Assembly (NCBI RefSeq): GCF_016808095.1
Contig: NC_068972.1
Location: 5,593,001 to 5,657,000 of the forward strand
Length of the DNA stretch: 64,000 nt
Source of the DNA: Vigna angularis
Lineage: Eukaryota > Streptophyta > Magnoliopsida > Fabales > Fabaceae
Direction of reading: 5' to 3'
A model generated the notes under the pieces. That model was not told the DNA's origin. It did not search any database and worked only from the letters and a program-made list of their open reading frames with translations. Made by a program: the position numbers and the translations under genes. Positions 50,541 through 61,414 of the stretch are shown in pieces; position 1 is the first letter of the stretch, and each line of letters starts with the position of its first letter.

Positions 50541-51987
50541 TCATCAATAGCTGCAAGAGTTTATAACAAAGAAGGATTAAGAGAGAAAATAATTAAAAAA
50601 ATGAATTTGAGTTTCAACCATATTGACCAACTAATTTTGAGTTTGTAATACTGGTTATTTAGTATTCATAGTCTAAATTATAATAAAAAAAAATTAATTA
50701 TTTTTATTGTAATTGATCAAGATGCAAAAAGGTTGATACCAATTTATTTGATCTTGTAATTCATTAAATTGTAAGGTTCACTGAAATGTTATAAGAATTT
50801 AAGTCAACTTTGTGATTGAGTTAAACATTGAAACAATGAAAAGTTATGTAATGAAAAAATAATTATTCAAATAAAATGAAATTAAAGAACCAAATGAAAG
50901 GAGAAGGCAAACATTTTAGGTTTTCTAATAAACTGTTAAAAGTTTACGCAATTAAACAATCAAAATTGATATGTAGACATTTTTATATATAATAAGAATA
51001 AACAAAAAATAAGAATATTTAGAAAAACATAAATTGTCGAATTTTCATCCTAAAAATAGTTTAATTTGATAAAATTAATATTTATTTATTTTTAAAAATA
51101 TAATACATCATTTGGAGAAAGTAAAAAACAAATAATTGAAACTGTATAAAACAAAAGCATTAAGAATCCAAATTATTTTAATAAATATCAAATGGGTCAA
51201 ATAATTGATGGAAAAAATGAAGAATGATGTAGTAAAAAAATATTATCTAGACAAAACAAAACAAATGATCTAAGAAAATAGGAAAACAAAGTTATAGGTT
51301 ATCTAATAAAGTGAGAATGTTTTACTTAGAATGGAAATGAATATAAAAACATATCTAATATAGGACATAAAAGAACGTAATTTTATAGATTTTGTATAAT
51401 TAATATTATGATTCAAATATAGAAAATTAACTTTTATTATTTTAATCATTATCACGTATCAATGTAAAGATAATATAAGATAGATGAAAAAAGAGAGAAT
51501 GAGATAGTTTATGTTATTTGTTGAATTTATTATATATTTTTTCTTAAATAAGGAATGCATTTTGTTTTTATAAAGTTGAATGTATATTTTGTAAAAACTT
51601 TAAAAACATTTTAAATATTTAAAGTCTTTAATCAATGTGACTATTAGTTAATTGATGTACTTAATCATGCTTTAATTGTCATTTTAAGTAATTTTTCCGT
51701 ACGTTAAATATACCTAATCAGTATATAAGCGATTATGTTACCATAGTGCACCAGCTGGCGTGTAGTTGGTTATACTGCAATGTTTCGTGATGAGACCATT
51801 AGATTTTAAGACGTTTAGACAAATACTGATATATCTTTGAATGTATAAGACACAATTCAAATGATAACTGATTATAAATTATATAGTTTTGAGTATTTGA
51901 GGAAGTTGAAATTATTAAGTATATCATAATATTAAAATTAAAAGGAGAGGATTTAAATATAGTTTTTAGTGCTAGATACATTGTGAT

Positions 51988-52386
51988 ATGTTAACTAAAA
52001 AATTATTTGATCTTAATGAAAACCAAGAAAAACAGCTGCTTCCATCTCATATAAGGGTTTTGCCTGCGGAAACTCGTAAGAAAATGAAGGGATCTAATCC
52101 AAAATTTCCAAGAATAAACCCAATGGCGTGCTACCTTGCATTCAAATTTCAAAAGCTCTTTCGCTCATTATTGAAAGCAAACAAAAAAGCGCGTCTTGAC
52201 AGCTCAAGTGTAATTAGCCATTGGCTTAGACCCGTAACCTACCTGATATCTACCAAAACCTTGAACTTGGATTTCGAATTTTCATATAAACTTTTAAAGA
52301 AAAACCATGTATTGGTTGGAATATCGCCGGCTTCCATTTTCGTCAATTCTCTGTTATGGAAAAAGTTATATCTCTTTCTTGTTTAG
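51988..52386 (+). CDS. Hypothetical ORF, 132 codons
   Basis: A continuous frame from ATG in AT-rich DNA, longer than most chance frames here. It is basic (many Lys and Arg, for example LLKANKKARL) with a hydrophobic end. No domain recognised, and no clear TATA box or neighbouring exon. Chance cannot be excluded. Confidence 0.2.
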   Translation: MLTKKLFDLNENQEKQLLPSHIRVLPAETRKKMKGSNPKFPRINPMACYLAFKFQKLFRSLLKANKKARLDSSSVISHWLRPVTYLISTKTLNLDFEFSYKLLKKNHVLVGISPASIFVNSLLWKKLYLFLV

Positions 52387-54057
52387 CTTCCGAAAACACA
52401 TACTTTTTTTGTAGCAATAAATGATAAATTAAGGTTTACAAATAACCTTATAACTGATGTTAATTGTAGGGTTTTAGTCGAATAAGAGATTTGTTGCTGT
52501 AGCCAGCACATGAATGAACCAGTGGGACGCATGGTTCGGTGCCTGTGTCACCGCCGAAGCTGTCAATACATATGTATTATCCAGAAGGTGTCGTTCATTT
52601 ATAATGGCTCACGGTGTGTGAGAGAGACACTTGACGCAAACTACCAAAAAAGTCAATGCTAATACGAGAGAAGAATCTCTTCATTCTCCAGCAATAAACA
52701 ACATGGTGCATCTAATATTCCACTGTTTGCCGCCTCTCTTTTCTTTAATTATTGCGCTTTGTCCGCTTTCATCAAAAACATCATCACATGTAAACTACGT
52801 TTTATTTCCCATACTAACCCAACAGTACACTTTAATTCTCTATCACTAACACTTCCTTAACATGTTCCACTCCTATTTACTATATTTATATATTTAATAA
52901 TGAAATAAATTATCTAAAGAAATGTAACTATTTTTCTACATTAAAGACTCTGAAAGAAATATGAAACCATACCATATGCATTGTTTACACTTAAATTTAA
53001 TATTGTTACTAAGATAAAATAGAAAAAAATCTAAATATTTAATAAATCAATCATGTACAACAATCTTTTTCATCAAAAAAATATATATAAAACATAAAAA
53101 AGTTAGGAATATAATTATCTGACTAACTAAGCAATGAATGAGAAAAAACAAATGAGGATGGTGGGGATTAAAAAGACATGTGCAGGATTTGGTATTATTT
53201 ATTAGTCCTTTCCATCATTCATCCCGCATCAATACCTTTCTCTTCTTCGTGGCCAATGGCGTGCACTCCTTTGGCAAAGGATGAAACAAATTATTGATGT
53301 GTTATTTTAAATAGTTTTTTTATAATATTTATACATTAAAATATGAAACAAATTAAACTTTCATATCAGTTAAAATTAATTTGAAATTTTAATCTTTTTT
53401 TTTCTTCTATAAAACTAGGATATGTAGGCTGATTTTAATTTGTGTGAAAAATTAAATTCATTTTTTCTTTCTAGCTTCCTTTTTACAGATCTTAGTTTAA
53501 AAGCAATTCCATACGCCTACAAGAGTTTGAAAGATTCTATGTATTTAAAACGATTATTAACACACTTGTAAAAATTGAATTGTATTTTATTTGAAGTCAT
53601 AAACAACCGGTCAAATTAGTTATGAGTTGTAAAACTAGGGAAAATAGTGGAAATATTCAATGTATTGGCTACAATACACATGTATTATTCTATTGTATTT
53701 TTTTATTAAGTTTTGCAATTGCTAATTGATTTTATGTTTCATCGTTGAAATTTGATGTATTTCATTTTATTTGCTTTCATAAACTATATTTTTAAGTATA
53801 TGTTGTGACTTAATATATTTTTAAGTGAAGTTTTAATTTTATAAATGTAAGTGTAGTATTTTAATTTTATAAATTTATGTTTTAATAGAATTGCTTCTCG
53901 TATTATAATATTACATATTTAATATTTAAAATAATGATATTTTATTGAAATTTATTTAATTCTGGTTGAAACATTAAACTCGTGTTTTTATCTGTTCAAA
54001 TTATTAAAAAGAAATAATTTAAAAATGCAATAAAATAAATAATAGCATCACTAAAAG
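52387..54057. other. AT-rich intergenic DNA
   Basis: 52490-52640 has a more balanced composition (CATGGTTCGGTGCCTGTGTC) but no coding or structural call can be supported. The rest is AT-rich. Confidence 0.5.
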
Positions 54058-54577
54058 TAGAGCTGTCAAAATGGGTTACCCGACCCGACTCAACGGGTCC
54101 ACTACGGGTTGGTCACTTAGTGAGCCAACACAATTCGGCTCATTTATTAGTGAGCCAGAAAAATTCAAATCCGGTTCGACCCACCATGGGTTGATGGATA
54201 AACGAGTTAGCTCACAAGTTCACTCCCAAATTTCACTCTCAACATAGGTGTCTAATTAATTTTGAAAATAAAAAACTTAAATAATTTTTTCAAACAAAAA
54301 CAAAATAATAAATATTTTTTTATTAAATTAAAATTAAATTTTAATAAAATAAAATTAGATAGGTGGGTTGGTGGGCTAACTCGGCCCACCACGGGTTCAA
54401 CCCGTATGAGACGGGTTTAAACGAGCCAGGTTGAAATCTGACTCATATAAAAAAATACATTTTTTTCTAACCCAACTCAGCTTAAACTCGTGGTGGGCCA
54501 GGTTGACTCGCGGGTTGTGACTCAACTCGTGGTGGGCCAGGTTGACTCGCGGGTTGTGACTCATTTTGACAGCTCTA
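54058..54577. mobile_element. hAT-like MITE, copy 2 (inverted relative to copy 1)
   Basis: A 520-bp element with the same TAGAGCTGTCAAAAT termini as the 36910 copy. It is flanked by ACTAAAAG (54050-54057) and ACTACAAG (54578-54585), a 7/8 target duplication. Its right side corresponds to the left side of copy 1, so the two are in opposite orientation. A 39-bp tandem duplication (54487-54563, starting CTCGTGGTGGGCCAGGTTGA) lies near its right end. Confidence 0.9.
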
Positions 54578-54635
54578 ACTACAAGCCAATTATGGAAAAA
54601 AAAGTTCTTACGAATTGAAAAATCATATTCAATAC

Positions 54636-54670
<35 letters not shown>
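54636..54670 (+). repeat. (AAT)n microsatellite
   Basis: About 11 AAT units just outside the hAT-like MITE. Confidence 0.9.
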
Positions 54671-54738
54671 GTGACACAAAATTCATTAAAAATTTTATAA
54701 ATAAAACAATTCCATGAATGCATATAATTTAAATTTTT

Positions 54739-54955
54739 ACCAATAAAATAACTACCAAAATGCATATAATTTAAATGAGATAGTTTGTTTTAGTATTTTG
54801 GCATCTCAGTTTAATGCCACCAAATTTTATATGTAAGATAATTCATTAAAAATTTACCAATAAAATAACTACTAAAATGCATATAATTTAAACGAGAGAG
54901 TTTGTTTTAGTATTTTGGCATCTCAATTTAATGCCACCAAAATTTTATTTTATTA
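54739..54955 (+). repeat. 117-bp tandem duplication
   Basis: ACCAATAAAATAACTAC at 54739 recurs at 54856, followed in both copies by TGCATATAATTTAAA and TTTTGGCATCTCA. A few differences separate the copies. Confidence 0.9.
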
Positions 54956-55603
54956 TAAAATAAATCTTTAAATTTTTCATTAAATATCATAGGATTTTTT
55001 TGAATGTTTAAATATTTGATTGAATACGAGGTTATTTATTTATAAGAAAAGTTTTGTTAAAATATTTTGAAATGAGATAAATATATTCCTTATAAATTTT
55101 ATTTCATATTGATATAATAATTTAAAAATAACGAGTGATGTAAAATAAATTAAAGTGTGATTAATATTCACTAGATATCAGATGGTTGTTTTATTAAAGT
55201 TAAATTAAATTTTATGTTTGTTTTATAAATTTTAATATTCAAAATTTAATTTTTAATAAATTATTTTGATTTGTTATATATTTAAAATTTAAATTTTTTA
55301 TATTCCTAATTAAATTTTACTCATTGAATTTTTGTATTAATTGAATGACTATGATTAATAACGATATTTGTTATCAGAACAATAAAAAGTTACATAACTT
55401 TTTTTAACCCATAAAAACAAGCAAACAAGCGTGATGTCTAAATAAAATGCAACGATATGATCCGTAAATGGAATAATAAAACAGTAAGAACTCCATAAAA
55501 GACATAAATATGGAAGTGAAAGTAATTTAATGAGGCACAAAAACCTACGGAGAAATTACAGAGAAAATAGAAGAAGCAATAACTGTGGAAGAAAAAAAAA
55601 GAG

Positions 55604-55674
55604 GCACGTGTTACTTTTTCCGTGAAAACCCTGTCGGTTGCTCCTTGATGACTGTAATCCATGGGACACGTGTC
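55604..55674 (+). promoter_or_regulatory. Two ACGTG boxes upstream of the GT47 gene
   Basis: GCACGTGT at 55604-55611 and the perfect palindrome GACACGTGTC at 55665-55674, 180-250 bp before the start codon. CACGTG/ACGTGT cores bind bZIP or bHLH factors and act as G-boxes or ABA-response elements (established). Use here is inferred. Confidence 0.5.
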
Positions 55675-55856
55675 ACTCCATAAATAAACCCATTCCCATC
55701 CCTACATACCTTCATCATCGTCATCACCATCATAAAATAGAACCAAGCTTTTAAACCCGACCACACTTTCCACCCTCACACTCCTCCACGCAACCCCACT
55801 TTTCCGGTCTACTTTCGCCGGAATTCCCGTTTTCCACTCTTCTCTCACTCTATCTC

Positions 55857-57317
55857 ATGCTTCCCAAATCAATTCACCCCTCACTGGAACCTCAAACCAA
55901 AACACTTCATAACAAACCAACCCTCACTTCTTCCATCACCTCCCTCCTCAAACCCCTTTCCTCACCCCAAATCCCTCGTTCATGGATATTCTTCACTGTC
56001 CTCTTCATCCAGATCCTCCTCCTCTGCAACCTCCGCATGTTCTCCTCCCCAATCCCCTCTCCTCTCCCCGCCCCCATCGTCCATCACTCTTCCCAAGCTC
56101 TGGACCAATGCGGCTCCGGCAAGGTCTTCGTCTACGACCTCCCCCAAACCTTCAACTACGAAATCCTCCAGAATTGCGACAACCTCAACCCCTGGGGCTC
56201 CCGCTGCAACTCCCTCTCTAACAACGGATTCGGCCTGAACGCTGCCGCGCTGGCCGGAATCGTTCCTGAGGATCTCCTCCCGGCGTGGCACTGGACCGAC
56301 CAGTTCGTCACTGAAGTCATCTTCCACAACCGATTATTGAATCACAGGTGCAGGGTTAAGGAGCCGGAATCCGCTACGGCATTCTACATACCGTTCTACG
56401 CTGGACTCGCGGTTGGGAAGTACCTGTGGCTCAACTCGACAGCTGAAGAACGCGATCGCCGCTGCGACATGATGCTGCGCTGGGTTATGGACCAACCGTT
56501 TTTTAAGAGATCAAACGGTTGGGATCATTTTATTACCATGGGACGCATCACATGGGATTTTCGTCGCTCCTCGGAACGCGATTGGGGTTCCAGCTGCATC
56601 TACAAGCCTGGGCTAAGAAACGTCACGCGCCTTCTCATAGAGCGTAATCCTTGGGACTATTTCGACGTAGGTGTTCCTTACCCCACCGGATTCCATCCGC
56701 GCTCTAAATCCGACGTCACGCGCTGGCAGAACTTCGTCCACGAGCGCCAACGCAGTGCGCTCTTCTGCTTCGCCGGCGCCCCTCGACGCGCGTTCCGCCA
56801 AGACTTCCGCGGGATTTTGCTGAGCCAATGCCGCGAAGCGGGCGAGTCGTGCCGCACCGTGAACTGCACTGGGACGCGGTGTTCCAACGGCACGTCGGCG
56901 ATTCTCGAAACGTTTCTGGACTCTGATTTCTGCTTACAGCCGAGAGGGGACAGCTTCACACGCAGGTCCATTTTCGATTGCATGGTGGCCGGTTCGATTC
57001 CGGTTTTCTTCTGGCGGCGAAGCGCGTACCTGCAGTACGAGTTGTTCTTGCCGGTCGAACCGGGAAGTTACTCAGTTTACATAGATCGGAACGCAGTTAA
57101 GAATGGAACCGTAACCGTGAAAAACGTGCTGGAGAAGTTCACCAGGGAGAGAGTGCGGCAAATGAGGGAGAAAGTGATTGAGTACATTCCGAGGTTGATT
57201 TACGCTAACACGAAAGACGGGTTAGACGATATGAAGGATGCGTTCGATGTTGCCATCGAAGGTGTGCTGAAAAGGTTCAAGGAACAGGAACAACCGAAGT
57301 TTCACAAGTGGAAATAA
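55857..57317 (+). CDS. GT47 exostosin-family glycosyltransferase, xyloglucan galactosyltransferase-like (XLT2-type)
   Basis: An intronless 486-aa Golgi type II membrane protein. The N-terminal cytosolic tail is about 42 residues, followed by a membrane segment at about 43-57 (WIFFTVLFIQILLLC), a Pro/Ser stem, and the exostosin-like catalytic domain from CGSGKVFVYDLPQTFNYEIL (about 85) to about 440. The donor-site region DSDFCLQPRGDSFTRRSIFD, then GSIPVFFW, is the GT47 signature block. Several N-glycosylation sequons (NST, NVT, NCT, NGT) fit a luminal domain. The group containing MUR3 and XLT2 adds galactose to xyloglucan side chains; the sequence looks nearest to the XLT2 side from memory. 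The exact acceptor is inferred. The coding region is richer in GC than its surroundings, as is usual for such intronless genes. Confidence 0.9.
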   Translation: MLPKSIHPSLEPQTKTLHNKPTLTSSITSLLKPLSSPQIPRSWIFFTVLFIQILLLCNLRMFSSPIPSPLPAPIVHHSSQALDQCGSGKVFVYDLPQTFNYEILQNCDNLNPWGSRCNSLSNNGFGLNAAALAGIVPEDLLPAWHWTDQFVTEVIFHNRLLNHRCRVKEPESATAFYIPFYAGLAVGKYLWLNSTAEERDRRCDMMLRWVMDQPFFKRSNGWDHFITMGRITWDFRRSSERDWGSSCIYKPGLRNVTRLLIERNPWDYFDVGVPYPTGFHPRSKSDVTRWQNFVHERQRSALFCFAGAPRRAFRQDFRGILLSQCREAGESCRTVNCTGTRCSNGTSAILETFLDSDFCLQPRGDSFTRRSIFDCMVAGSIPVFFWRRSAYLQYELFLPVEPGSYSVYIDRNAVKNGTVTVKNVLEKFTRERVRQMREKVIEYIPRLIYANTKDGLDDMKDAFDVAIEGVLKRFKEQEQPKFHKWK

Positions 57318-58236
57318 CGGCGAAACAATATTTCCTTTCTTAGATTTAGAAAAACTATATATAAATAAATAAAAAATACTGTATGTTTGATTGAGGTGAA
57401 TTCGCTAGATTAGAGTTATATTTTTTTATAGAGTCACAATGCGATGTACTATATTGATATTTCTTTACTCGATGAATTATGCATTTATACGATGGAAATA
57501 TATATTACATCTAGAGTTTTGAAGTGATGGTTGCTAATCCGTACCATATGGTCTTATGCTATTCTCGCAGAACAATCAAATGCTATGCTGCGCTGCTTGT
57601 TACTGATTCAGGATTGGTGATCATGCTGATTAAAATCCCTCTGTCCTGCTCCAGGTTTTCTTCTGTTTTTCTGGAGCAATCATGAGGTGAAGGAAACTGA
57701 CACGATATCACAGAAAAATGCATTATTAAAACAACTTCTTGGTCTCCTTGGGTGTATTATTATCTACATCCCTGTGATTTTTGTGAGCAAAGAACATACA
57801 TGTGCTTGACAATAATAGTAAACCCCCTACTCATGAACTTGTGTCTGCTGCGTGTTTTCTGTAAATCGTTTACTATCATCGATTGCAATGATTTTTGTGA
57901 GCAAAGAACAGCGGATGTGTACAATTCTTATTCAATAACAAGTTTTCTTTTCTTGCTTGCGCAGTTGCATCAATTTCGCCATGTACAAATGAGAAAATGG
58001 AATAAAGAGATCCAAGGGAAAGTCGGCCACTCAGTTGATCAGTGCTTGTGTATGGATTGAGAGAAAACCACTTCTGTTTTCCCCTTTTTAACCATTTTAC
58101 TGTTATAGTTTGCTTTGATTGTATAGAATAGATGCATACAGCAAGAAATCAATCCCAAAACGTTAAATTTATACCATCATCTTCTAATGCAAAAGTTTAC
58201 AAAATCGGGGACTCTATTTAATTTCTGCAGTGGTCC
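57318..58236. other. 3' flank of the GT47 gene
   Basis: It probably includes the 3' UTR. The phrase TGATTTTTGTGAGCAAAGAA occurs twice, near 57775 and near 57890. No gene seen. Confidence 0.5.
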
Positions 58237-58368
58237 TGTGGGCCTTGAAAGGGTTAACTGAGCCTAAAGATTAGTGGAAGTGGAACACTGCCAATTAAGG
58301 TGTGTGGGCCTTGAAAGGGTTAACTGAGCCTAAATATTAGTGGAAGTGGAACACTACCAATTAAGGTG
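58237..58368 (+). repeat. 66-bp tandem duplication
   Basis: Two adjacent 66-bp copies starting TGTGGGCCTTGAAAGGGTTA; they differ at only about two positions, so the duplication is recent. Confidence 0.95.
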
Positions 58369-59039
58369 TATGAATAAAGCATTTTAAATTTTGAAAAAGA
58401 ATAAAACACGATTAAATGTTATACAGGATTCATTTGTCGAAGACCTTTGCGAATTCTAAAGATCGTTAAAAAAAATCAATCAAAAGTAATTTTCATAATT
58501 TAATTTTCTATTATTTTCATGTTACCCTACAGTGACAAAAAAAACATGACACATTCAAGCGAAAGCAAAGCAAACGCGGCGTTGAAAATGATATGATTAA
58601 GTCCAATATGAATTTAGTCTTTCCTAATGTCATAAAGGTTTAAATTTCGTAAGACGTCTTTATGTTCACTGATCAGGGGCTTTTCCATGCACCACCCAAA
58701 TTTTTCCCTACACCTCCAAAATCATAATTTTGTTCTTCACTAAAAATATATATAAAATATAAAAAAAATAGATAAGCAATAATTATCACTTACCGATTTG
58801 TATTTACTGATATGCACCTAAGTCTTCACACCTTTTACTTTTTCTCTCATGTGTCTCCTACTAAATATGGTTTTGTACACCTCTTTTCATTCATTTTTTT
58901 TATTTCATCTCGTTCATCTTTCAAGTATGAGATTTGTTGTTGGTTAAGTTATGATTTAAATTTTAAATTTGTTTTGTTTGAAATTTATATTTATTTTTAT
59001 TATGTTTTGAATATGCTGAATTTTAAAATCCAATTTAGG

Positions 59040-59830
59040 AAACCAACCAGATTTTGAATTCCATTTTAACAAATTAATTAAATTTTGAAATTTTGAAATC
59101 TAGTTTAAAAAACTCAAGGAAATTTTGAAATCTAGTTTATGAAGTTCCTATATTTTGAAAGTTACTAAATTTCAAATTTTAATTATGAAATTTATTGGAT
59201 TTCGAAATTCATTAAAGTTCTTATCAAGATTTTAAAATTCGATAAAGCTTAATCAAATTTCAAAATTTGGTTAAACCAATTTGACAAAGGTCGAATATAT
59301 TTAATATAGCTTGGTCAATGTTAATTACTACTTGACCAAGGTCTGAAACAACTCAGCCAATGTTTAATACAACTCGACCATGATTTGATACAACTTGATC
59401 AAGGTCTGATATAACTTGATCAAGATTTTTAAATACTCGGCCAAGGTATGCAACATCTCAAAATCCAGCAAAGCCCTTAATCGAATTTTAAAATTTAATG
59501 AACTTCTTAATCTTGTTTTGAAATTCGGTGAACCCCTTAAATCAAAATTTTGATATTTAGTGTATCTCTTAACCATATTTTGAAATATGGTGAAACCTTC
59601 AATCACATTACGAATTTAGTAAACCCTTTAACCGAATTGTGAAATATGATGAATCTCTTAACTAGATTTCAATATCTGATAGAGCCTTTAAACTGAAATT
59701 CAAAATTTAGTGTACTTCTTAATCGAATTTTGAAATTTAATAAAACCTTTAACTATATTTCGAAATTCAATTAACTCTTTAATCGGATTCCGATATCTAA
59801 TGAACTCATTAACCAATTTTGATATATATG
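59040..59830. repeat. Degenerate tandem repeat, period about 33 bp
   Basis: Dozens of loosely related units of the form CTTAATCGAATTTTGAAATT followed by TAGTGAAC. An interposed block at about 59290-59450 is built on ACTTGATCAAGGTCTGA. In a minus-strand frame the units read as an 11-residue period (for example RSSLNFKIRLR). Stops interrupt it, so it is not taken as coding. Confidence 0.8.
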
Positions 59831-60298
59831 AACCTCTGAGCAATAACGTGGTGCAGGGGTGGAGAGCAAAGAAGAGTAAAGTTTGGAGGTGCGCACTAGA
59901 TTCGAAGAAACAAGTGTGATAGTAAAAGTGAGTGAATGAGGTAATCATAGGAGAAAACGAAAATACCCTTGTTAGAAAGGCAATTTAGGCACTTAAGAGA
60001 AAATTTGAAGGTAAAGGAAAAAACTTTGGAGGTGCATGGAGAAACTCATCAACTCAAATTGAGGAAACCTAGGCCCAGCCTAATGCAAAAACACGAGCCC
60101 AATCCCAAAGCAGGCTTGCCACGCGTCACGGTCTCTAATACACATTCAGTCAGTTTCTTTTCCCTAACCCCGTTTTATTTGTTTACTTCATCATATTCTC
60201 TATGCACGCAAGGACATCACGAACCACGACACCAGACGAGCATCTTCTTCTTCGCCACCACCACGCACACGACTGTGACGGTTATCTCCCCAGACGCA

Positions 60299-60326
60299 TT
60301 TATAGTCTACTTTTCGTAAACCCTAG
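60299..60326 (+). promoter_or_regulatory. TATA-like box and telo-box
   Basis: TTTATAG at 60299-60305 is followed by AAACCCTA at 60318-60325. The telo-box is common near the start of plant ribosomal and translation genes (established). It is followed by G|GTGCG, which could be a leader-intron donor. No complete gene follows. Confidence 0.35.
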
Positions 60327-61048
60327 GTGCGCCCATCTTTAACATTTGCCCTTATCTTTCTTTCGAAACTCCAATGATTATTTCGATTATATCCATTTCC
60401 TTATTCCGTAGAACGAATTACTTTTTTTAAAATTGAACGTACCCTGGTTTCCCTCGTTATCAGCACTGTTGATTTGTTTATTAAATAATTGTTACAGTTG
60501 CAATGCCGATGATTATTAGAATTTGAATTTATGCATTCTTATGAATGTTTTATCAATGATGTTGGTTTCCTTCGAGTACACTTTGAAAAGAAGGAGGTAA
60601 AGTGCATAGACTTCCCGTTCGATGCGTAGCGGTTATTGGAAGTCCATTAAAAATATATAAAGATGGAAACTCATTATATATAAAGGTGAAAATTGAATAA
60701 GATGACACTGAAACCATCGCTGCTTTAGAGCAAGGGATGCAGTGATTACCTACAAGAAATATCTCATTGTTGAATTCATGATTCATGTCTTCCAGATGCT
60801 GGTTGTTTCTTCTATTGTATTTAGATTTCACATGGAAAGGAAAGTCATCTGAATTTGTCAATTTCCTATAAATTATACTGTTTAAAGAAGTGTAATAAGT
60901 GATTTAACCTGTGTGATTTGAAAGAAATTGTTTAATTTTGAACCTATCTTGATTTACAAGTTAACCAAATGCTACGTGTTTATTTCCATTTTTTTCTGAG
61001 TTGAATTTACTAAAATGACCTTGTTATTCTTTTCGTTTTTTAAAACTG

Positions 61049-61112
61049 ATGGGACAGGACTATAAGCTATTACGAAGCATTGGTCAAGCAACGCAGCCTG
61101 TGCGGATTACAG
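61049..61112 (+). pseudogene. Possible exon of a truncated gene
   Basis: From an ATG the frame reads MGQDYKLLRSIGQATQPVRI then T. It ends at ACAG|GTAGAC, a good donor; an acceptor-like ACAG lies at 61054-61057. Composition is protein-like. No continuing exon keeps a long frame before the LTR-like repeat at 61415 (an acceptor near 61160 gives only eight more codons). With the telo-box 0.7 kb upstream, this may be the 5' part of a gene cut off by the insertion. Family unknown. Confidence 0.3.
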
Positions 61113-61414
61113 GTAGACACATTCCCATTTCTACTACTAATTCTGTCTAACCAGCAAGGGAAACTGTCTTACAAATTTGAAATGATAATATCAAGCTTCT
61201 ATGGAATTGATTAGTTGATTCTTGATAGATGTTTCAATCGAGGAGATATTAGCTAGAATCTGATAAAAAAAAAATGATGATAGATTTCTGTAGCAATCCC
61301 AATAAGAGAAGTGAACTATGAATTTGAAACTTATTTTTCGTTGATGACCAAGATGAATAAATTAGAAAAACAATTTTTTTTTATTCGTTTCATAGCCATA
61401 AATTAGACACAGAT

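Noticed and set aside
55980..56983. Minus-strand and out-of-frame ORFs over the GT47 gene
   Set aside because: Overlap a well-supported 486-codon gene; GC-rich coding DNA opens other frames.
59969..60319. 116-codon plus-strand ORF
   Set aside because: Runs across a promoter-like TATA and low-complexity leader-like sequence; no protein family seen.
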